Positions 1-8,249 of a DNA stretch of 64,000 nucleotides are shown here, piece after piece. The DNA lies in contig CBDHDJ010000002.1 of assembly GCA_965261645.1 (NCBI GenBank), positions 1-64,000 of the forward strand. The letters run 5' to 3'. A program made the translations under genes and the position numbers. A model generated the notes under the pieces. It made no database searches. It was not told where the DNA came from and saw nothing but the letters and a program-made list of their open reading frames with translations. Every line of letters begins with the position of its first letter. Within the stretch, counting starts at the first letter, position 1. The DNA is from CBDHDJ01 sp965261645 (GTDB taxonomy: Bacteria; Pseudomonadota; Alphaproteobacteria; SHVV01).

Positions 1-859
1 AGATGCTGGAGCGCCTGGCCCGGGAAAGCGGCGTCGAGACACCCACGGCCGAGGACCTGGCGCCTCTGGACCGGAAGCGCAAGGGCAAGAAGCTTTCCAA
101 CACGGATTGGGTTTCGAAGAGCGACCCCGAGGCCAAGATCACCAAGATGAAGGACGGCACGACGCATCTGGCCTACAAGCCCGAGCACGCGGTGGATCTG
201 GACACCGGCGCGGTGGTGGCGGCCGAGCTGCACCCGGCCGATGAGGGCGACACCACGACGCTTTCCAAGACCCTGGCGAAGGCCGAGGCAAACCTCGAGG
301 CGGTGGATGCGGCACCGACATCGGAGGACCCGGCCGAATGCGTCGCCGACAAAGGTTATCACTCACGGGCGGTCTTGAGGGCTCTGAACGACAGTCCCTG
401 GAAGACCCGGATCGCGGCGCCCAAGCAGACCGGCTTTTCGCGCTGGCACGGTGATGAGGCGGCGCGGCGCGCGGTCACCAATAACCGTGCGCGGCTCAAG
501 TCCGGGGTCGCCCGCGAGGCCTTCAAGCTGCGCGCCGAGATCGTCGAGCGCTGCTTTGCCCACAACCTCGATCGTGGCGGCATGCGACGAACCTGGCTGC
601 GCGGGCGAGAGAATGTGCACAAGCGATACCTGCTCCACGTCGCCGGCCACAATCTATCGTTACTGATGCGCCAGCTCATCGGCGCCGGCACCCCGCGGGA
701 GGCCGTGGCGGGCGGATATGGCGGTATTTTCGTTCTGCTCACGCCCACCGGGGCCATGCTGGTGGCACGGGGGGGCTCGCAAAGCGGCCAGACGGCTTTC
801 GCCGCCGCATTCCTCATCTGGGAGTGAGAGCCGGAAAAAGCCACTTAATCAACGGGCTG
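1..859 (+). mobile_element. IS1182-family element, right part (copy A, cut by window edge)
   Basis: This stretch is nearly identical to the right part of the complete IS1182-type element at 12607-14050 and ends with the same terminal repeat (CTTAATCAACGGGCTG). Its left part lies outside the window. The right end abuts a replication-gene remnant at base 860, so the insertion appears to have removed or displaced that gene's 5' part. No target duplication can be tested because the other end is not visible. Confidence 0.85.
3..827 (+). CDS. IS1182-family transposase, C-terminal part (5' end outside window)
   Basis: The reading frame is open from the window edge and matches the C-terminal 274 residues of the complete transposase at 12672-14018. 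One visible difference is a Pro where the other copy has Arg, in the segment after TAEDLA. The catalytic-core region includes the segment around ADKGYHSRAV and the conserved RGRENVHKRYLLH stretch typical of IS1182/IS5-like DDE transposases. It carries out cut-and-paste transposition of its own element. Whether this copy is complete cannot be judged here. It reads toward the replication-gene remnant at 860. Confidence 0.85.
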   Translation: MLERLARESGVETPTAEDLAPLDRKRKGKKLSNTDWVSKSDPEAKITKMKDGTTHLAYKPEHAVDLDTGAVVAAELHPADEGDTTTLSKTLAKAEANLEAVDAAPTSEDPAECVADKGYHSRAVLRALNDSPWKTRIAAPKQTGFSRWHGDEAARRAVTNNRARLKSGVAREAFKLRAEIVERCFAHNLDRGGMRRTWLRGRENVHKRYLLHVAGHNLSLLMRQLIGAGTPREAVAGGYGGIFVLLTPTGAMLVARGGSQSGQTAFAAAFLIWE

Positions 860-1081
860 ATAATCCCCTGTCGGTTCACGCCTCACCCTACAGGACAGTA
901 TGGGGGCGCGCTGAACCATACACGCTGGACCAGCTGGCATCCGTCATCCCGTTCGCATGGAACCCGCCGACGGTCCGGCAGACCGGAGTGGGTCGCAACG
1001 TGGACCTGTTCGAAGCGGGGATGCGATGGGCCGGAAACCGTGCGAACGCCAATCTGCCAGTGCTCCCGGCGCTGCTGAACG

Positions 1082-2475
1082 GGCTGTGTCTCGAAAGTGG
1101 TGGAAATTTGAGGATGGCGTAATCTCCGGGTGACAAGACAACCACCCAACCGGCGGCTAGCACCGCCAAGGAGATCACGCCATGAAGAACACTACCGAGA
1201 CTTCCGCGCTTTCGCTACTGGCCAATGACGCCGGCTATGATCCGCTCGAGGACCGGCTGCGGGAGAACATCAGATCCACGATCGAGGCCGTTTTTGAGGA
1301 GGAACTTGCGCAGTTTCTCGGGCGCTGCCGATACGGTCGAGAGGATGCGCTTCGGCAAGGGTATCGGAACGGGCACCGGGAGCGGCAACTGACGGGGACA
1401 TTCGGGACCGAGAGGGTGAGCGTGCCGCGTGCGCGGATCGTTGAGGAAGACGGTCGGGCGTCGGAATGGCGTTCGCGGGCGCTGCCGCGCTACCAGCGGC
1501 TGACCAGAAAGGCCGAGGCGCTGATCGCTTCGGTGTATCTGTCCGGAACCAACACGCGGCGGGTGAAACGCGCGCTGTTCGGGCTCTTCCGGGGTGCTGT
1601 GAGCAAGGACGTTGTGAGCCGGGCGTGGCGCAAGGTGAAGGTCGATTGGGACGCCTGGTGCAGCCGTGGCCTCGCGGATGAGGATATCGTTCGGCTGATC
1701 CTTGACGGCACTGTGATCAAGACCCGACTGGACCGCAAGGCCACCAACATCTCGGTTCTCGCGGCTATAGGGGTGCGCCGGGATGGCCAGAAGGTCTTGC
1801 TTTCGATCGGGAATATGGGCGGAGAAAGCCAGGCGGCGTGGCGCCAGTTCCTCGACGACCTTGATGCGCGTGGACTGAAACGGCCCGGGTTTGTCATCGT
1901 CGATGGCGCGCCGGGACTGGAGGCGGCTCTGTCGGCGCTTTGGGGCGATGACCTTCCCGTTCAACGCTGCACCGTGCACAAGCACCGCAACCTTCTGGGT
2001 CATGCTCCCAAACACATGCATGACGAGCTGAGCGAAGATTACCGCGATATGATCTATGCCGACACTGCCTCCGAGGTGGAAACCCGCCGCAAGGCGTTTG
2101 TCCGCAAGTGGCGGCTGAAATGCAGGGCCGTCGCGGACAGCCTCGCAGAAGCGGGCGACAAGCTCTTTACCTTCACGCGCCTGTCCAAGAGCCAATGGAA
2201 ATCAGCCCGAACGACCAACGCCATTGAGCGTCTCAACGAGGAGTTCAAGCGCCGGATCAAAACACAGACCGTGCTGCCGTGTCCCGAAACAGTGCCGATG
2301 CTCCTCTGGGCGCTCCTTGCTTCCGGCCAAATCCAGATGCGCAAAGTCGATGGATGGGAAACCCTCGATCAGCTAATCGCCGACGAAACCCTTGACCGCG
2401 CGGCCTGACCGCCGCAAAACTCAACCCGCTCGGAGAGGCGCCAAAACCAATTTCCACCACTTTCGAGACACAACC
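1082..2475 (+). mobile_element. IS256-family element A, complete, 8-bp target duplication
   Basis: The element is 1394 bp. Its inverted ends begin GGCTGTGTCTCGAAAGTGG on the left and GGTTGTGTCTCGAAAGTGG when the right end is read inward. It is flanked by the direct repeat GCTGAACG at 1074-1081 and 2476-2483; 8 bp is the usual duplication size for IS256. Removing it restores the reading frame of the surrounding replication gene, so the boundaries are secure. Confidence 0.95.
1182..2408 (+). CDS. IS256-family (mutator-type) transposase, element A
   Basis: A 408-residue protein of normal family length. It starts at ATG 1182 after a GGAG-rich leader (AAGGAG). Mutator-type features are visible: the FLGRCRYGR N-terminal region, LILDGTVIKTRL for the first catalytic Asp, VIVDGAPGLEAAL for the second, the C-x2-H-like VQRCTVHKHRNLL segment, and TTNAIERLNEEFKRRIK for the catalytic Glu. 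It catalyses copy-out/cut-and-paste movement of its element. Nothing suggests inactivation, and both ends are intact, so this copy may be mobile. It is unrelated at close range to the other IS256-type transposase at 6025-7287. Confidence 0.95.
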   Translation: MKNTTETSALSLLANDAGYDPLEDRLRENIRSTIEAVFEEELAQFLGRCRYGREDALRQGYRNGHRERQLTGTFGTERVSVPRARIVEEDGRASEWRSRALPRYQRLTRKAEALIASVYLSGTNTRRVKRALFGLFRGAVSKDVVSRAWRKVKVDWDAWCSRGLADEDIVRLILDGTVIKTRLDRKATNISVLAAIGVRRDGQKVLLSIGNMGGESQAAWRQFLDDLDARGLKRPGFVIVDGAPGLEAALSALWGDDLPVQRCTVHKHRNLLGHAPKHMHDELSEDYRDMIYADTASEVETRRKAFVRKWRLKCRAVADSLAEAGDKLFTFTRLSKSQWKSARTTNAIERLNEEFKRRIKTQTVLPCPETVPMLLWALLASGQIQMRKVDGWETLDQLIADETLDRAA

Positions 2476-2787
2476 GCTGAACGTCAATCAGGACTTCGCG
2501 CACCCGCTGCCGGTCTCTGAGGTTGAAGCGACAGCGCGATCCATTGACAAGTACCGTACTCGATGGGCTGCGCGGGGCTGGCATAACCCGCGCTGGCTCG
2601 CCCGGCAGGCAGCTAGAGGGCGCAAAGGCGGACGGCCGCGCATGTACGAACTGGGGCGCGAGCCGTGGGCACTAGCAGGCGTCTCGCGCCAGACCTGGGA
2701 GCGCCGCCAGCGCGCTCAGAAACGTGACGCAAAAGCCAACGCAGATAGGACCGAGTCAAACCAACATAGGCAAGGAGGCATCCGCTC

Positions 2788-3309
2788 ATGATGAAGAAGA
2801 AACCTGAAAAGGGGAAAGAGAAGGCGGCTGCCGTCGCCGCCAAGCCAGACGATCGAAAAGGCGCCCTGAAGGCTATTGGCGGGTCACGCTCGGATTGCTT
2901 GAATACCATGCTCGCCAACCAGGCGATGCAGGCCCTGTGGCTGGAGCAGTCGGACGCGTCGGAGCGGCACAAGAAACGAAGCGCCACCGTTGACGCGTTG
3001 GTCGGGATCGGTCCGAAAGACGAGCTCGAGGGCATGATGGCGGCGCAGCTGATCGCCGCACATTGTGCCGCGATGGAATGTTACCGCCGCGCCATGCTCG
3101 GGGAGCTGACCTTCGAGGGACGGCGCGAGAATCTCAACCAAGCGAACAAGCTCTCCCGCACCTGGGCGATGCTGCTCGACGCGTTGAACAAGCATCGCGG
3201 CAAGGGTCACCAGAAGGTCACGGTCGAGCACGTTAACGTTCACGCCGGCGGACAGGCGGTGGTCGGAAACGTCGAAAGACCGGGGGGTGGGGATCGAAGA
3301 AAATTATAG
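2788..3309 (+). CDS. Conserved hypothetical protein of mobile-element context (173 aa)
   Basis: The start ATG overlaps the stop of the replication-gene remnant, so it was probably translationally coupled to it. The N-terminus is Lys/Ala-rich and probably disordered. The middle is helical (MLANQAMQALWLEQSDASE, LIAAHCAAMECYRRAM). The C-terminal segment LNQANKLSRTWAMLLDALNK followed by VEHVNVHAGGQAVVGNV resembles a family of unknown function that I recognise from alphaproteobacterial plasmids, prophages and islands, often beside a short HGG-motif protein as here. No enzymatic motif is visible. The gene overlaps the longest possible version of the next frame. The function is unknown. Confidence 0.65.
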   Translation: MMKKKPEKGKEKAAAVAAKPDDRKGALKAIGGSRSDCLNTMLANQAMQALWLEQSDASERHKKRSATVDALVGIGPKDELEGMMAAQLIAAHCAAMECYRRAMLGELTFEGRRENLNQANKLSRTWAMLLDALNKHRGKGHQKVTVEHVNVHAGGQAVVGNVERPGGGDRRKL

Positions 3310-3349
3310 AAACAACCCCGTGCAAAGGAGAACGCCCAAGTCCTTGCCC

Positions 3350-3589
3350 ATGCACCTGAGTCCCCGGTGTGGAGCCAGAACGCGGAGCGGAACGCCGTGC
3401 CAATCGCCCGCAATGGCGAACGGACGTTGCCGGATGCACGGGGGCAAGTCCCCCGGTGCCCCGATTGGTAACAGCAATGCTCTGAAACACGTGCTCTACA
3501 GCGCTGAGGCGATCGCCAGGCGCAGGGAACTGGCTGCGTTGACCCGTTCCATGCGTGGACTTGTGAAGGAGGTTGTCGGACTGGAATGA
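3350..3589 (+). CDS. HGG-motif small protein (mobile-element associated)
   Basis: A short protein with the signature CGARTRSGTPCQSPAM followed by NGRCRMHGGKSPGAPIGNSNA. That pattern (paired cysteines, then CRMHGG-K-S/T) marks the family of HGG-x-S/T-G small proteins found in phages and islands, whose function is not established. The cysteines and histidine could bind metal. ATG 3350 is the preferred start because the conserved motif begins four residues later; a GTG at 3287 in the same frame would give 100 residues and overlap the preceding gene. It is downstream of the replication remnant and its partner gene on the same strand. Confidence 0.65.
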   Translation: MHLSPRCGARTRSGTPCQSPAMANGRCRMHGGKSPGAPIGNSNALKHVLYSAEAIARRRELAALTRSMRGLVKEVVGLE

Positions 3590-3654
3590 TGGCAACGGCC
3601 TACGCCGCGCGGTTCGTCTTGATGTAAGGCCTCCGACTCGATTTGACGGGCGCG

Positions 3655-4080
3655 TCAGGTGACTGCGCTGAGGGCGGGTTGCTGGCCGTCCGACAGATCT
3701 GGAGCCCTGATGGTTTCTTCGACAGCGAGAGGTAGTGTTTCTCGGAAGGTCTGTATGGGTGTCCTGCCATAGTAGCGTCGTCCCGAAGCCGGCCGGCGTT
3801 CGTTGTATCTGGCCAGCCAATTATCGAGATCGGCCTGCAATTCCTTGATAGAGCGATAGAACTTCTTGCGGAAAGCGATATCGTAGAGCTCGTCCTTGAA
3901 GGCTCTGCGGGCATGTTCTCAGATGCCGTGGTCCGCGGAGAGTTGGCCCCAGTGTAATCCGCATCCTCGGCGGCCAAGCAGAGCTGGTTGGCGTGATTCC
4001 CAACTGTGCCCACAGTATTCCGTTGCTCCGACGGTCACGGGTGTACTCCGCCCGTCCACATCAACTGCACCTGTCCCGAC
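3655..4080 (-). pseudogene. IS481-family transposase remnant (frameshifted 3' part)
   Basis: On the minus strand, pieces in different frames line up with an IS481-type integrase core. In order they are a TEYCG-like segment, a LAAEDADYTGANSP segment in place of the usual LAxEDIDHTxTKxxSP, then FKDELYDIAFRKKFYRSI, ELQADLDNWLARYNERRP and YYGRTPIQTFRETLPLA. At least two frameshifts separate the pieces and the N-terminal half is missing. No ends or target duplication were found. It is an old, dead insertion. The coordinates are approximate. Confidence 0.6.
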
Positions 4081-4189
4081 GCTCCAAGAGACAATCCTCA
4101 AGTCGCCGACGCGGCGGACCGCCGATCACAGGTGCCGAAATAAGATCTTGTCTCCCCGCCGACACCGGTTTCCCAGGCTCTCTCGATGC

Positions 4190-4966
4190 TCACAGTTGAA
4201 TGTGTTCACCCAAATCCCGCAGCCGCTTACGCAGGCGCTGGTCCTCCTGTTTCACCAATTGCCCGTGTTCGCGGCATTCGCGGAGCGAGGCGGCAGTAGA
4301 GCGGAGCTCGTCCTGGAGTTTGCCGACGGTGACCAAGGCCCACTCGAACTTTCCATCCTCACCTCGATTCTCGAGCACGAGCGCGAGTTGCTCCTTGAGG
4401 TCGTCGATATGTTCGTGAGCGCCAATCAGCTCGGCCTTGAGGGCGCGAGCCTCATCCTCAGGCTTATCGACGGCATTTTGCCGCAGGGCCACTACGTCGG
4501 CTGTCCTGTCGTTGCCCATCTCATTCTCACCGACAGGATCGCTTGGCACGGCGGGCATTGGCTTGCTACCGCGCAATTGCTCCAGGTCTTGCCTTAGCGC
4601 CTCGCGCGCGCCCTTCGTGGATTCGTCGATTTTCCGCTTGTCAACGGACTTGAGCGCTGCGTCGACGCTTTAAAATCGGCCAACTTGGCCGATTTTGATC
4701 TCGCGGGCGAGCTGCATAAACCGCGCCGCGGTGCGCTTTGGTATACCCTCGCTTTCCAACCAGGGGTGCCACGCTCCGTGAGGCAGTGATGCCTTGATCT
4801 CGTCAAGCGCTATGCCGCACTGCCAAGCATCCTCGACGGCGCGCCGCGCATGGAAATTCGCACGGTTCCAGAAGAACACTGCACGCTCGCGCGGGTCCTC
4901 AGGAGGCTCGCTAGCCGCCGCCAGACGTGTGACGGCTGTCGATTCGGGGAGAGTCCCTTCTTTCAT
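4190..4966 (-). pseudogene. DUF3102-like accessory gene split by one in-frame TAA
   Basis: Minus-strand codons from ATG 4966 to the stop at 4190 form a single frame of 259 codons, broken only by TAA at 4672-4670 (codon 99). The first part contains the block WQCGIALDEIKASLPHGAWHPWLES-GIPKRTAARFMQLA, typical of DUF3102-like proteins of phages and plasmids. The part after the stop continues plausibly (VDAALKSVDKRKIDES) into a long coiled-coil-like tail rich in Glu, Lys and Leu. One base change would reopen it. Alternatives are a genuine 98-residue product plus a separate downstream frame using TTG 4576. An IS1595 transposon sits 55 bp upstream of the start, in the likely promoter. Confidence 0.6.
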
Positions 4967-5926
4967 GGCAAATCACCTTCTCCTGTCAATCCGTGGAGAA
5001 TCCCGGCCCCGGTAGCCCGTTTACGAAAGGGAATTACATACAATTTTAGCCAATAAATATATAACGATCTGATTCTATTAAGTAAATTATCTCTTAAAGC
5101 ATATGTCGTATCTTCCTATATTGTTAGCCATAGGGAGACTAAACATGGCAAAACGCGACAAGATCGAAATCATGAGCGCCTGGGATTTCATGGCGCGGTT
5201 TCCAACAGACAAAGACGCACGGGCTCACATCGAGCGGATGCGCTGGGGCGACGAACCTTATTGCCCGCACTGTGGTAGCGTTCGTGCCACCCACGTCACA
5301 AGCGAGAGGCCGCAGCCTTACCGGTGCAAGGATTGCCGAAAGCACTTCTCAGTCACGACCGGAACCGTGTTTCATTCAGCCAACCTGTCGCCGCGCAAGT
5401 GCCTCTACGCGATCTATCTCATGGTTATCGCCAAGAAGTCTGTATCAAGCTGCCAGTTGGCGCGGGGATTGGGTTGCACACAGAAAACCGCTTGGTATCT
5501 GGCGCAGCGCATTCGAGAGACTTGGTTGAACAGATCTGCTGTCGGCGATCCGATGGTCGGCGAGGTCGAGGTTGACGAGACCTATATTGGTGGCAAGGAG
5601 AAGAACAAGCACGGAAACAAAAAGCTCCATGCGGGCCGCGGTGGTGTTGGCAAGCAGCCGGTCGTTGGAATGCGAGAGCGCAAATCCGGTCGCATCAAGG
5701 CCCGTCCGATTGACGGGACCGACGCCGCCCACTTGAAAAGCGCAGTACGCTCCGAGGTCAAACCCGGCTCGACGATCTACACGGACGGTCACAAGGCATA
5801 CAAGGGCATGGGAGAATATAAGCATGAAACCGTCGAACACTCGGTCGGCGAGTACGTGTGCGATATGGCACATACGAATGGCATCGAGTCCTTTTGGGCT
5901 CTCCTGAAGCGCGGCTACATTGGAAC

Positions 5927-7319
5927 GAGCTATGGCCGAGAGTGGGTGACGGGCTGAGAGAAGGAGGTGGCGTATCGTGGGGGGTGACGAAGCCTCCCGG
6001 TCTCCAAGCAAGGAGTGATACGCCATGACGGAAGATAGTGTTGTCGCGCTGCACCATCCAGGGGTGACGGCCGATCCGCTGACCGAAGTACTCCGCGCCG
6101 GAGCTCGCGAGCTCCTGGCACGAGCCATTGAAGCGGAGGTTGCCGCCGTGCTGGCGGCGCATGAACATCTGAAGACCGAAGACGGCCGCCGGCGCCTGGT
6201 GCGTCATGGCCACGGGCCGGAACGGGCGATCCTGACTGGCATTGGTCCTGTGTCTGTGCGGCGCCCGAAGGTCCGGGACCGTGGCAGCGTCGGAGGAGAG
6301 CGCATCCGTTTCACGTTGGCCATTCTGCCCCGTTTCGCGCGGCGGACGCGGTCGCTGGATGCGGTTTTGCCGACGCTCTACCTTCGTGGCGTATCCAGCG
6401 GGGACTTCCAGGAGGCGCTGGAGGCGTTGCTCGGCAAGGACGCCTCTGGCTTGTCGGCGCAGGTGATCGGCCGCCTGAAGGCGGAGTGGGAGGCCGAGCA
6501 CGAGCGCTGGCGCCGGCGCGACCTGTCGGCCCGACGCTACGTCTACATGTGGGCCGATGGCATCTATCTCCAGGGTCGGCTGGAGGACGAGAAGCAATGC
6601 ATTCTGGTCCTCATCGGCGCCACGCCGGAGGGACGCAAGGAACTCGTGGGCTTCCAGGCGGGGGTGCGCGAGAGCGCCCAGAGCTGGCGTGAGTTGCTGG
6701 CATGCCTGCGCGGGCGCGGGCTCACGATTGGTCCCGAGCTCGCCATCGGCGATGGCGCTCTGGGCTTCTGGAAGGCGCTGGAGGAGATCTTTCCCGACAC
6801 CCGCCGCCAGCGCTGCTGGGTCCACAAGACAGCCAATGTCTTGAACAAGCTGCCGAAGTCGCGACAAACGGCCGCCAAAGCTGCCCTGCATGATATCTGG
6901 ATGGCGGATGGCCGCGCCGAGGCCGAGAGGGCGATGAATACTTTCGCCGCCAAGTACGACGCCAAATACCCCCAAGCCGTCGCCTGCTTGACAAAGGACC
7001 GCGACGCCTTGCTGGCCTTCTACGACTTCCCGGCCGAGCACTGGCGGCATATCAGGACGACCAATCCAATCGAAAGCGTCTTCGCTACCGTCCGCCACCG
7101 CACCGTGCGCACCAAGGGCTGCTTGTCTCACGGGACAACTCTGGCCATGGTCTTCAAGCTGATCACCACCGCCAGCAAGACCTGGCGGCGGCTCATGGGA
7201 AACAATCAGTTGCCCAAGGTCATCGAAGGTGTGAGATTCAAAGACGGTATGCAGATCGACGAAACCAAAACTCGCGCCGCCGCCTGATCACGCCGTCACC
7301 CAAAATCGGGCATAACTCC
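5927..7319 (+). mobile_element. IS256-family element B, inserted into the IS1595 transposase gene
   Basis: A 1393-bp element flanked by the 8-bp direct repeat ATTGGAAC (5919-5926 and 7320-7327). The inner ends are related inverted repeats: GAGCTATGGCCGAGAGTGGGTGACGG on the left, and GGAGTTATGCCCGATTTTGGGTGACGG when the right end is read inward. The left end is about one base shorter with some mismatches. Excising it restores the host transposase frame exactly. Confidence 0.93.
6025..7287 (+). CDS. IS256-family (mutator-type) transposase, element B
   Basis: A 420-residue transposase with mutator-family landmarks: MWADGIYLQGRLE (first Asp), AIGDGALGFWKALEEIFP (second Asp), RRQRCWVHKTANVLNKLPKS (the conserved C/W/H-x-K-N segment) and RTTNPIESVFATVRHRT (catalytic Glu). 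It starts at ATG 6025 close to AAGGAG (GCAAGGAGTGATACGCC). Its sequence is clearly of a different subgroup from element A. The gene looks complete. It shares orientation with the transposase gene it interrupts. Confidence 0.95.
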   Translation: MTEDSVVALHHPGVTADPLTEVLRAGARELLARAIEAEVAAVLAAHEHLKTEDGRRRLVRHGHGPERAILTGIGPVSVRRPKVRDRGSVGGERIRFTLAILPRFARRTRSLDAVLPTLYLRGVSSGDFQEALEALLGKDASGLSAQVIGRLKAEWEAEHERWRRRDLSARRYVYMWADGIYLQGRLEDEKQCILVLIGATPEGRKELVGFQAGVRESAQSWRELLACLRGRGLTIGPELAIGDGALGFWKALEEIFPDTRRQRCWVHKTANVLNKLPKSRQTAAKAALHDIWMADGRAEAERAMNTFAAKYDAKYPQAVACLTKDRDALLAFYDFPAEHWRHIRTTNPIESVFATVRHRTVRTKGCLSHGTTLAMVFKLITTASKTWRRLMGNNQLPKVIEGVRFKDGMQIDETKTRAAA

Positions 7320-7489
7320 ATTGGAACTTTCCACCACTTTTCCGGAAAGCACATGGGCCGATATGTTGATGAGTTCGCTACACGGCATAATCGTCGCAAT
7401 TGGGACACTATTGCCCATATCGACCAGAGCCTTCGCAACGCTCGCGGCGTGCTGGGCTACAAGGCACTCACTGCTAATTGAGAGGTATC

Positions 7490-8245
7490 ATGCCGCGCAA
7501 AGCCAAACAGCTTGTAGGGCCAATCGACACGACACTGGATACCCTTACGGCGGCGGTGTTTTCCGGCCAAAGAAGCGTCCACGCGCCGCCATTGGCACTG
7601 CCAGCCGGACTAAAACCAAATGCGAAACTCAAGATGGATGGGCTCGATTTTCTTTCCATGTTGCCATCTGACGCGATCCCGGTTGCCTTTCTCGACCCGC
7701 AATATCGCGGCGTGCTCGAAAAGCTGTCTTACGGTAATGAAGGAAAGGACCGCGGCAAGAGGCGCTGTGCCTTGGAGCAGATGTCAGAGGACGTGATTGG
7801 CCGGTTTATACGCGGCATCGACTTGGCCTTGATCCCGTCCGGTCATCTGTTTCTGTGGGTAGACAAGTTTCACTTGTGCCAAGGCACGCACCCATGGTTT
7901 GACGGCACGAGTCTTGATGTTGTGGACTTGGTGACATGGGATAAGGGTACGTTCGGCATGGGCTACCGTACGCGCCGCAGGGCGGAATACTGCGTCGTCT
8001 TGCAGAAGCAGCCGCGCAGGGCGAAGGGCGTGTGGAAGATTCATAACATCCCGGACGTGATTCAGGAGAAGGTGTCGCAGCGCGACCATCCGCACACGAA
8101 GCCGGTTGACCTACAAGGCGAACTCATGGCCGCTGTGAGCCACGAAGGGGATTTCGTGATCGATCCCGCCGCCGGCTCGTTTTCGGTTCTACAGGCGGCG
8201 CAGAACAGACGGCGCACCTTCCTTGGCTGCGACCTGAACGGCTAG
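7490..8245 (+). CDS. DNA N4/N6-type methyltransferase (cargo of IS1595 transposon)
   Basis: A 251-residue product that probably methylates adenine-N6 or cytosine-N4 in DNA using S-adenosylmethionine. The order of motifs suits the beta class. A DPQY tetrapeptide (a variant of DPPY, motif IV) lies near residues 69-72. A PHTKPVDL segment near 200, and VIDPAAGSFSVL (motif I, SAM binding) near 223-234, are followed by RRRTFLGCDLN at the C-terminus. The start ATG 7490 follows AGAGG, 8 nt after the transposase stop; a TTG at 7478 is a longer alternative. At about 250 residues it is short, and no separate target-recognition domain is obvious. The nuclease-like gene begins 4 nt downstream, so the pair reads as a restriction-modification unit. 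The target sequence is unknown. Confidence 0.82.
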   Translation: MPRKAKQLVGPIDTTLDTLTAAVFSGQRSVHAPPLALPAGLKPNAKLKMDGLDFLSMLPSDAIPVAFLDPQYRGVLEKLSYGNEGKDRGKRRCALEQMSEDVIGRFIRGIDLALIPSGHLFLWVDKFHLCQGTHPWFDGTSLDVVDLVTWDKGTFGMGYRTRRRAEYCVVLQKQPRRAKGVWKIHNIPDVIQEKVSQRDHPHTKPVDLQGELMAAVSHEGDFVIDPAAGSFSVLQAAQNRRRTFLGCDLNG

Positions 8246-8249
8246 CCCC

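Larger units (their letters stand above)
860..2791 (+). pseudogene. Plasmid/phage replication (replicase/primase C-terminal type) gene, 5' lost, interrupted by IS256 element
   Basis: Bases 860-1081 and 2484-2791 form one frame once the IS256-family element and one copy of its 8-bp target duplication (GCTGAACG) are removed. The joined product runs from DNPLSVH through LDQLASVIPFAWNPPT, GRNVDLFEAGMRWAGNRAN and RWAARGWHNPRWLARQAARG to the TGA at 2789-2791. The GRNVDLFEAGMRWAG segment resembles the PriCT-type C-terminal domain of alphaproteobacterial plasmid and phage replication proteins. The N-terminal catalytic part is absent because an IS1182 copy ends at 859. The stop overlaps the ATG of the next gene (ATGA, 2788-2791), pointing to an ancestral operon. 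The family assignment is by pattern recognition. Loss of function is very likely. Confidence 0.7.
5145..7481 (+). pseudogene. IS1595-family transposase (ISXO2-like), interrupted by IS256 element B
   Basis: Codons 5145-5926 plus 7328-7481 give one continuous frame after removing element B and one copy of ATTGGAAC; the junction reads GYIGT then FHHFSGKHMGRYVDEFAT and ends LTAN. The start ATG 5145 (MAKRDKIEIM) follows GGGAGA. Visible family traits are a zinc-ribbon (YCPHCGS...YRCKDCRK), GEVEVDETYIGGKEK (first Asp), IYTDGHKAYKGM (second Asp), and MAHTNGIESFWALLKRGYIG (the Asn/Glu pair near the C-terminus). It moves its own element in trans only if complemented. The interruption lies just after the catalytic IESFW block, so a truncated product could still be made. 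Confidence 0.9.
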
